Source: Chitinophagaceae bacterium (GTDB lineage: Bacteria > Bacteroidota > Bacteroidia > Chitinophagales > Chitinophagaceae). From it: 5,063 nt of DNA. Below, piece after piece: positions 1 through 5,063 of this stretch. A program made the position numbers and the translations under genes. Below the pieces are notes generated by a model. It saw only the letters and a program-made list of their open reading frames with translations, had not been told where the DNA came from and searched no databases. The stretch is taken from the NCBI GenBank assembly GCA_947447815.1, contig CANFLJ010000174.1:1-5063 (forward strand). Direction: 5' to 3'. The stretch's first letter is position 1; each line of letters begins with the position of its first letter.

Positions 1-24
1 CTTTTGGCAAAATTGTTTTAAAAA

Positions 25-2055
25 ATGAGAAGAATATTACTTGCTTCTGTTTCGGCATTATGCCTTATGAATTTGACTGCTTCTGCACAAAAGAAAGCAG
101 TTAAAACAAAGTTTATTGATCCTGCTAACATGGATTTAACCGTTAAGCCTGGGGATAATTTTTATGTTTATGCAAATGGAGCTTGGCTTAAAAGCAATCC
201 TGTACCTGCTTCTAAAACCAGATGGGGTAGCTTTGATGCTCTTGGAATGAAAAGCTTAGAGTCTTTAAAAGGACTATGTGAAGATGCTTCTAAAAATACT
301 GGGAAAAATAGTATTTATCAAAGAGTAGGCGACTTCTATGCAAGTGCAATGGATAGTACAGCTATCGAAGCATTGGGTGCTGCTCCAATAAAATCTGAAT
401 TCGCTCGCTTAGGTGGTCTAACTACAAAAGAACAAGTATTACATGAAATTACTACTTTACGTACAAAAGGGATTGGTAGCCCACTTTTTGGTTTTGGCGT
501 AGATCAGGATGATAAAAATGTTGATAAATATATTCCACAATTGGGTCAAGGTGGTACATCATTGCCTGATAGAGATTATTACTTAAAAAATGATGCAAGA
601 AGCACGCAAATAAGAGCAGCTTACTTGTCTTACGTTGCAGATATGTTTAAGCTTGTTGGTGTAGATTCTGTAACTGCAAAAGCTAATGCTGTTGCTATTA
701 TGGAATTGGAAACTGGATTAGCTAAAGCGCAGAATAGTCGTGTAGAAATGAGAGATCCTAAGAAAACCTACAACAAGTTTTCTCTAGCTGATTTCAGCAA
801 AACAACTCCAGGATTTAACTGGAAGAATTTATTGGCTGAAATGAAAGTTACTTCTGCTGACAGTATATTAGTAAACAATCCTGCTTTCTTCAGAACTGCA
901 GATGCATTATTTAGCGCAGTTAATGTAAATACCTGGAAAGCTTATTTGCAATGGATTTTGATAAAATCTTCTACTCCTTATTTAAGCACTGCTTTTATCG
1001 AAAGGAGTTTTCAATTCAATAAAGTGTTGAGTGGTCAAAAACAAATTACTCCAAGATGGCAAAGAATGAGCCGACTGGTAGATGGTGGCTTAGGCGAATT
1101 ACTTGGTCAGCTTTATGTAGAGAAATATTTCAACGATGCTGCTAAGAAAAGAATGCTTGAATTAGTTAAAAATATTCAAGCAACATTTGGTGATAGAATC
1201 AATCGTCTTGATTGGATGAGCAGTACTACTAAACAAAAAGCTTTAGAAAAATTAAATGCTATTATCAATAAAATCGGATTCCCTGATAAATGGGAAACAT
1301 ATGACGGTGTAGTTATAAAAAGAAATGATTTAATAGGAAATCTGGTAAGTATCGATCAGTTTGAGTATAATAAAGAAGTCAGCCGTATGGGCAAACCAGT
1401 TGATAAAAAGATATGGGGTATGACACCAGCTACCGTTAATGCTTACTACAACCCAGCTAACAATGAGATTGTTTTTCCTGCAGGTATCCTTCAGTTCCCA
1501 TTCTTCGATTTTGCTGCTGACGATGCTGTAAATTATGGTGGTATCGCTGCTGTTATCGGTCACGAATTGACTCATGGCTTCGATGACGAAGGAAGATTAT
1601 ATGCTGCTGATGGTAATTTAAAAGATTGGTGGACAGAAGAAGATAATACCAAATTTACGGACAGAGCACAGAAAGTAATTGAACAGTTTAATGGCTTTGT
1701 TGTAAACGATAGTCTACATGTAAATGGCGAACTTACAGTAGGAGAGAACCTGGCTGATTTAGGTGGTATGAACATCGCTTATGAAGCATTCAAGAAAACT
1801 GAACAAGGTAAAAGTGAAACTAAAATCGACGGTTTTACACCCGATCAAAGATTCTTTTTAAGCTGGGCACAAGTATGGAGAAGCAATATTTTACCTGAAT
1901 TTGCAGCTCAGTTAATCATGACCGATCCACATTCTCCAGGCAAATATCGTTGCAATGGTCCTGTTACCAACTTAGACGCATGGTACAAGGCTTTCAATAT
2001 TCAACCTGGCGATAAAATGTACAAATCAGAAACAGAAAGAATCAAAATATGGTAG
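25..2055 (+). CDS. Secreted M13 family zinc metallopeptidase (neprilysin/PepO-like)
   Basis: Zinc endopeptidase predicted to act outside the cytoplasm on peptides or small proteins; its substrate cannot be read from the sequence. At 676 residues it is a normal full length for bacterial M13 enzymes. Residues 1-21 form a type I signal peptide ending ASA, with likely cleavage before Q22. The N-terminal M13 domain spans roughly residues 35-410 and the catalytic domain roughly 465-676. Visible active-site elements are the zinc-binding HELTH at 513-517 (catalytic E514), the third zinc ligand E574 in GENLADLGG with D578, the substrate-binding NAYYNP at 472-477, and H636/R642 in the DPHSPGKYR segment, matching the transition-state His and the Arg of neprilysin. 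The C-terminus ends IKIW, as in other bacterial members, without the CxxW cysteine of animal enzymes. An in-frame TAA at 19-21 makes the ATG at 25 the first possible start. The family call is very secure; the physiological role is unknown. Confidence 0.97.
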   Translation: MRRILLASVSALCLMNLTASAQKKAVKTKFIDPANMDLTVKPGDNFYVYANGAWLKSNPVPASKTRWGSFDALGMKSLESLKGLCEDASKNTGKNSIYQRVGDFYASAMDSTAIEALGAAPIKSEFARLGGLTTKEQVLHEITTLRTKGIGSPLFGFGVDQDDKNVDKYIPQLGQGGTSLPDRDYYLKNDARSTQIRAAYLSYVADMFKLVGVDSVTAKANAVAIMELETGLAKAQNSRVEMRDPKKTYNKFSLADFSKTTPGFNWKNLLAEMKVTSADSILVNNPAFFRTADALFSAVNVNTWKAYLQWILIKSSTPYLSTAFIERSFQFNKVLSGQKQITPRWQRMSRLVDGGLGELLGQLYVEKYFNDAAKKRMLELVKNIQATFGDRINRLDWMSSTTKQKALEKLNAIINKIGFPDKWETYDGVVIKRNDLIGNLVSIDQFEYNKEVSRMGKPVDKKIWGMTPATVNAYYNPANNEIVFPAGILQFPFFDFAADDAVNYGGIAAVIGHELTHGFDDEGRLYAADGNLKDWWTEEDNTKFTDRAQKVIEQFNGFVVNDSLHVNGELTVGENLADLGGMNIAYEAFKKTEQGKSETKIDGFTPDQRFFLSWAQVWRSNILPEFAAQLIMTDPHSPGKYRCNGPVTNLDAWYKAFNIQPGDKMYKSETERIKIW

Positions 2056-2102
2056 ACTTAGGATTAAATTAATATGAAATGTTGATTTATTTGCTCTTTT
2101 TT

Positions 2103-2133
2103 TTTGATAATTGCATAGAATCAACTAAGTTTG
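2103..2133 (+). promoter_or_regulatory. Bacteroidota-type promoter (-33 TTTG / -7 TAnnTTTG) for the small PID protein
   Basis: TTTG at 2103-2106 and TAAGTTTG at 2126-2133 are separated by 19 bp. Both boxes match exactly the consensus known for the primary sigma factor of Bacteroides and Flavobacterium. Transcription would start around 2138-2141, leaving a leader of about 35 nt before the ATG at 2175. The leader has no Shine-Dalgarno sequence but is A-rich just before the start (AATTAACAAGAACA), which is usual in this phylum. This is a match by eye; no start site has been mapped. Confidence 0.65.
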
Positions 2134-2174
2134 CTCTAATAAATGCTCGTACCGAACTATAATTAACAAGAACA

Positions 2175-2411
2175 ATGAACAAAATAAACTTAAAAAACAA
2201 ATTAACTAAACTGTTATTTGCTTTTATTCTAATGTTACCAGTTGCTGTGTTTTCACAAACATGTACAGATCCTAGTGATCCAACTTCTTGTGATGGTGGT
2301 GATGTTGATAGCCCAATTGATACTTATGCTATATATTTAGCAATCATAGTACTATTAATTGGAGTTTTCATGATTGTTAGAGCAAGAAAGAATGCTTTAA
2401 ATAACGCGTAA
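2175..2411 (+). CDS. Small exported membrane-anchored protein with PID-type C-terminal segment
   Basis: A 78-residue protein of unknown function. Residues 1-27 read as a signal peptide: a basic N-region with five Lys, hydrophobic residues 13-26, and likely cleavage at VFS before Q28. A short exported segment (28-46) is rich in Asp, Pro, Ser and Gly and holds two cysteines, C30 and C39, which could form a disulfide. P47-I48-D49 follows, then a transmembrane helix at about 51-68 and a basic cytoplasmic tail starting RARK. Signal peptide, PID motif, helix and basic end in this order resemble the PID-CTERM putative sorting segment of Bacteroidota proteins, here with almost no passenger domain. 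The family assignment is from memory and pattern only. A CcmD-like protein was considered because ccmE is nearby, but the typical CcmD features were not seen. It has its own promoter (2103-2133) and terminator (2438-2474), so it is probably transcribed alone. Confidence 0.8.
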   Translation: MNKINLKNKLTKLLFAFILMLPVAVFSQTCTDPSDPTSCDGGDVDSPIDTYAIYLAIIVLLIGVFMIVRARKNALNNA

Positions 2412-2437
2412 TTAAAATTAAATCATACTAATTTAAC

Positions 2438-2474
2438 AAAAAAGGTCAGACTAAAATCTGGCCTTTTTTGTTTT
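2438..2474 (+). terminator. Strong rho-independent terminator
   Basis: The arms 2438-2450 (AAAAAAGGTCAGA) and 2457-2469 (TCTGGCCTTTTTT) pair over 13 bp with one T-G wobble and a 6-nt loop (CTAAAA). The 3' arm runs into T-rich sequence to 2474. It lies 26 bp after the stop codon of the small PID protein and should end that transcript, separating it from ccmE. Because an A-run precedes the stem, it could also act on the - strand, but no convergent gene is visible there. Confidence 0.9.
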
Positions 2475-2566
2475 ACTTATTTCTTGCGTTCAAACCAAAA
2501 ACGTTTAACTTAAAACTTAGAATACAATACCAATAACATAATCCACTTTTCTTCCTTACTTTATAA

Positions 2567-2574
2567 TACATTTG
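2567..2574 (+). promoter_or_regulatory. Candidate -7 box for ccmEF
   Basis: TACATTTG is an exact match to the Bacteroidota -7 consensus TAnnTTTG. It lies 21 bp before the ccmE start and downstream of the terminator, where a new promoter is expected. The -33 element is poor: there is no TTTG about 19-20 bp upstream, only a T-rich stretch with TTTT at 2547-2550. A second near-match, TATCTTCG at 2586-2593, ends 2 bp before the ATG and would give an essentially leaderless transcript. The choice between the two is unresolved. Confidence 0.4.
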
Positions 2575-2595
2575 CTGTTATAATTTATCTTCGGA

Positions 2596-2988
2596 ATGAA
2601 AAAAACGCATATAATTTTATTAGTACTCATCGCAGGTGCTATAACTGTACTAATTAGTTACACAGGAAATCTTACTACCTACGAAACAGTTATATCTGCA
2701 AAACAAAAACCCGGAAAGTTCGTTAAGTTGGTTGCTAAGCTCGATAAAAACTCTTTAATCTATGATGCAGTAAAAGATCCTAATTATCTAACTTTTACAG
2801 CAGTAGATACTTTAGGCAATACAGTTAAAGTGGTGTACCATAACACAAAACCTACTGACATGGAAAAGAGCGAAAGAATTGTCCTTGGAGGTAAAATGCA
2901 GGGCGATCATTTTGAATGCAGAGATATACTTTTAAAATGCCCTTCCAAATATAAGGATAATCCCAATGCCCTCAAGCAAGATATTTAA
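2596..2988 (+). CDS. ccmE: Cytochrome c maturation protein CcmE, CxxxY-type heme chaperone
   Basis: Periplasmic heme chaperone of cytochrome c maturation (System I). It binds heme covalently and passes it to CcmF for attachment to apocytochrome c. The protein has 130 residues, slightly shorter than the roughly 150-160 of proteobacterial CcmE. Residues 5-22 form the single N-terminal membrane anchor, and about 30-113 fit the OB-fold beta-barrel. The segment after the barrel carries C115-P-S-K-Y119, so the heme-linking residue is Cys (CxxxY) rather than the usual His (HxxxY). CxxxY CcmE proteins are known from archaea and Desulfovibrio. The tail after Y119 is only 11 residues. No Shine-Dalgarno sequence is present; the start is chosen because the membrane anchor begins immediately. 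ccmF follows 42 bp downstream in the same frame, with no terminator between, which indicates an operon. The identification rests on the motif, the topology and the ccmF neighbour. Confidence 0.93.
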   Translation: MKKTHIILLVLIAGAITVLISYTGNLTTYETVISAKQKPGKFVKLVAKLDKNSLIYDAVKDPNYLTFTAVDTLGNTVKVVYHNTKPTDMEKSERIVLGGKMQGDHFECRDILLKCPSKYKDNPNALKQDI

Positions 2989-3030
2989 CTTCATTCTTCT
3001 TTTTTAGCCTCACTTTTATACATAGTTTCC

Positions 3031-5063
3031 ATGATATATAACGGAGAACATCTTCTTCCAGGGCAGATAGGTCATTTCTTTGGTATCCTATCTTTAGTAG
3101 CTTCTTTATTAGCAACTATTTCCTATCTGATAGTCAATTATCAAACAAAAGGTTCTATCGAAGAAAAGAAATGGCTTCAGTTTTCACGCCTTTTCTTTTT
3201 CCTGGAAACAATCTCTGTGCTGGCTGTATTTTCAGTACTCTACTATATTATTTCTAATCATTACCACGAATATTTTTATGCCTGGAATCACTCTTCCCGT
3301 AGCTTACAGTTAAGGTACATTCTGGCTTGTTTCTGGGAAGGATCGGAGGGTAGTTTCCTTTTATGGTCTTTCTGGCATTGTGTGCTTGGATGGGTAATCA
3401 TCTGGAAAAACAAAAAGTTCGAAGCTCCAGTATTATTCATTATTTCATTTGCGCAGTTCTGTCTTGCTACTATGGTGGTGGGAGTATACTTCTGGGGACA
3501 TAAAGTAGGTACAAATCCTTTTATCCTTTGGAGAGAACAAACTCCTCAGATGCCTATCTTCTCTAATCCTGATTACCTGCAATATCCAAGGGTATTTGAG
3601 GGTAACGATCTGAACGTTCTTTTACAAAATTACTGGATGGTAATTCATCCTCCAGTACTCTTCTTAGGTTTCGCTTCTACCATTATCCCTTTTGCTTTTG
3701 CTATTAGTGGATTGATGAGAAAATCAACGGACTGGATAAAACCTGCTCTACCTTGGGCTGTTTTTTCTGGCGCCATTCTTGGGTTAGGAATCATGATGGG
3801 AGGTGCATGGGCTTACGAAAGTCTTTCCTTTGGTGGATACTGGGCATGGGATCCAGTGGAAAATGCCTCTTTAGTACCTTGGTTAGTTATGATTGCCGGC
3901 TTACATACCAACCTGATTTTTAAAAGTACAGGCTACTCTCTCAGAAGTAACTATGTTTTCTATATATTATCTTTTTGCCTGATACTCTATTCTACATTTC
4001 TTACAAGGAGTGGAATTCTGGGCGATACTTCTGTTCATGCATTTACCGAGTCGGGTATGAATGTGCAACTTTACCTTTTTTTAAACGTATTTGTATGGGT
4101 ACCTACTTTATTAGCTGCTACTAAATCAAATATGCGAATAGCCATATTTGCTTCATTTTTAATATTAAATATTCTCAGCCTTTACTATCCTGTATTTACC
4201 TTAGTGGCTATGGCCACCGCTTTTGGTTGGTTTGCATATTTATTAAAAGATCATGTTCCGGTAATTAATAAAGAAGAAAGTAATTATAGTCGCGAATTCT
4301 GGATGTTTATTGCTTCCATGATCTTCTTTCTGGCAGGAATAATAATCATTGCCAAAACTTCTGTTCCTATTTATAATAAAATATTCAATCAGAATATTGC
4401 ACCACCCGAAGATAGAGAGTTTGAATATAACAGGGTACAGGTGTTTATAGCTATTGTCATTGGAATACTTACAGCAGTTACCCAATACCTCAAGTACAAG
4501 ATGACTGATGATAGGTACTTTGGTAGAAAAATATTTCGTTCTACCGTGTTATCAGTTTGTATTGCTGCCTTTATCAGTATAAGGGGGAATATCAGTTACG
4601 ATAGACAAGGAATGGGCTTTCTGATCGCTATTCATGTGGCCATTTTTGCTGCTGTGTATGCTATTGTTGCCAACGCAAATTATATCGTTAAGGTTCTAAA
4701 AGGAAATATGAAACTGGCAGGAGCCTCTCTTTCTCATATTGGCTTTGGTATGGTCTTGTTGGGTATATTAATCTCTTCTTCTAAAAAGACTATTCTAAGT
4801 AATAATGTTACAGGCATTGCAGTCTTCCAGAAAAGCAAAATGGAAGATCCTGCTGAGAACATTACTCTTTTCAAAGGTATTCCTACCGATATGGGTAAGT
4901 ACATGGTGACCTATGCTAATGATACATTTAATAACTACGAAAGAAAGAGATTCTTTAAAATTGACTTTAAGAGTAAATACAGTAAAGAAACATTTTCTGT
5001 TTATCCAGATATAGCTAAAAACAACAAGGGAATGGAAGGCTTTGCAGCTAATCCCGATTCCAA
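3031..5063 (+). CDS. ccmF: Cytochrome c heme lyase subunit CcmF (3' end beyond window)
   Basis: Integral membrane protein of the heme-handling family that takes heme from CcmE and attaches it to CxxCH motifs of apocytochrome c in the periplasm. The frame stays open from 3031 to the window end, giving 677 codons with no stop, so the gene is partial. About 15 transmembrane helices are visible between residues 11 and 587, followed by a soluble, presumably periplasmic, segment from about 590. Conserved features are FWEGSEGSFLLW (101-112), the periplasmic His H206 in IHPPVL, the WWD motif WAWDPVEN (271-278), the membrane His H292, the second periplasmic His H336 in SVHAF, and the membrane His H569 in LSHIG. 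These four match E. coli CcmF H173, H261, H303 and H491. The start is the only ATG before the conserved GEHLLPGQIGHFF segment; the frame is open back to the ccmE stop but has no earlier ATG. Databases may label such proteins CcsA because of the shared WWD domain. Confidence 0.95.
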   Translation, partial: MIYNGEHLLPGQIGHFFGILSLVASLLATISYLIVNYQTKGSIEEKKWLQFSRLFFFLETISVLAVFSVLYYIISNHYHEYFYAWNHSSRSLQLRYILACFWEGSEGSFLLWSFWHCVLGWVIIWKNKKFEAPVLFIISFAQFCLATMVVGVYFWGHKVGTNPFILWREQTPQMPIFSNPDYLQYPRVFEGNDLNVLLQNYWMVIHPPVLFLGFASTIIPFAFAISGLMRKSTDWIKPALPWAVFSGAILGLGIMMGGAWAYESLSFGGYWAWDPVENASLVPWLVMIAGLHTNLIFKSTGYSLRSNYVFYILSFCLILYSTFLTRSGILGDTSVHAFTESGMNVQLYLFLNVFVWVPTLLAATKSNMRIAIFASFLILNILSLYYPVFTLVAMATAFGWFAYLLKDHVPVINKEESNYSREFWMFIASMIFFLAGIIIIAKTSVPIYNKIFNQNIAPPEDREFEYNRVQVFIAIVIGILTAVTQYLKYKMTDDRYFGRKIFRSTVLSVCIAAFISIRGNISYDRQGMGFLIAIHVAIFAAVYAIVANANYIVKVLKGNMKLAGASLSHIGFGMVLLGILISSSKKTILSNNVTGIAVFQKSKMEDPAENITLFKGIPTDMGKYMVTYANDTFNNYERKRFFKIDFKSKYSKETFSVYPDIAKNNKGMEGFAANPDS

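Noticed and set aside
1..24. Tail of an upstream gene or promoter before the M13 peptidase
   Set aside because: Only 24 bp are available. A stop (TAA at 19-21) is in frame, but seven codons cannot be recognised as a gene end, and no TAnnTTTG box is present.
52..63. Lipoprotein-type Cys (C13) in the signal peptide of the M13 peptidase
   Set aside because: The residues before C13 (S-A-L) do not fit a lipobox, and a good type I cleavage site ASA lies at 19-21.
1330..1775. Two open frames on the - strand (1330-1575 and 1572-1775) inside the M13 peptidase gene
   Set aside because: They lie opposite the conserved catalytic region of a clear gene, their translations show no recognisable domain or signal, and no promoter or start context supports them.
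2056..2105. Possible terminator after the M13 peptidase ending in nine T (2097-2105)
   Set aside because: No stable GC-containing stem precedes the T-run, only weak AT pairings. The T-run also overlaps the -33 box of the next gene's promoter.
2090..2137. Direct repeat TTTGCTCT at 2090-2097 and 2130-2137
   Set aside because: Only 8 bp long, in AT-rich intergenic DNA and partly overlapping the -7 box. It can arise by chance and has no inverted symmetry suggesting an operator.
2175..2411. Small membrane protein as CcmD of the adjacent ccm genes
   Set aside because: Bacteroidota CcmD-like proteins also have a signal peptide and one helix, but this protein has a PID motif before the helix and lacks the LDRKI-like end. 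A strong terminator also separates it from ccmE.
4243..4485. Open frame of 80 codons on the - strand inside ccmF
   Set aside because: It is the reverse of transmembrane-coding ccmF sequence with no independent coding features, so it is a shadow frame.

Overview
The window looks like a chromosomal fragment from a member of the Bacteroidota, possibly a Chitinophagales- or Sphingobacteriales-like organism (the order is a guess). The signs are AT-rich DNA, no Shine-Dalgarno sequences before the starts, -7 boxes of the TAnnTTTG type, signal peptides ending in ...AQ or ...SQ, and a short envelope protein with a Bacteroidota-style PID/C-terminal membrane anchor. All four genes lie on the + strand, and all encode envelope or exported proteins.

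Layout. Positions 25-2055 hold a complete secreted M13 (neprilysin/PepO-like) zinc metallopeptidase. After a 119-bp gap with a good Bacteroidota promoter comes a 78-residue protein (2175-2411) with a signal peptide, a short Cys/Asp-rich segment and a PID motif followed by a C-terminal membrane helix. A strong intrinsic terminator follows it (2438-2474). A second, weaker promoter candidate then precedes two cytochrome c maturation genes. These are ccmE (2596-2988), the heme chaperone, and ccmF (from 3031), the multi-spanning heme lyase subunit. ccmF has no stop codon before the window ends, so it is a 677-codon partial gene.

How the genes work together. Only ccmE and ccmF have a clear functional link. 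They are 42 bp apart and probably co-transcribed: CcmE carries heme in the periplasm and CcmF transfers it to apocytochrome c. CcmE has the CxxxY heme-attachment motif (C115, Y119) instead of the usual HxxxY. CcmF keeps all four expected histidines (H206, H292, H336, H569) and the WWD motif. The peptidase and the small anchored protein look like independent units that are simply neighbours.

No tRNA, rRNA, insertion sequence, CRISPR array or phage signature was seen. Apart from the CxxxY CcmE and the small PID protein, this reads as an ordinary core-genome region; I see no evidence of a novel multi-gene system.
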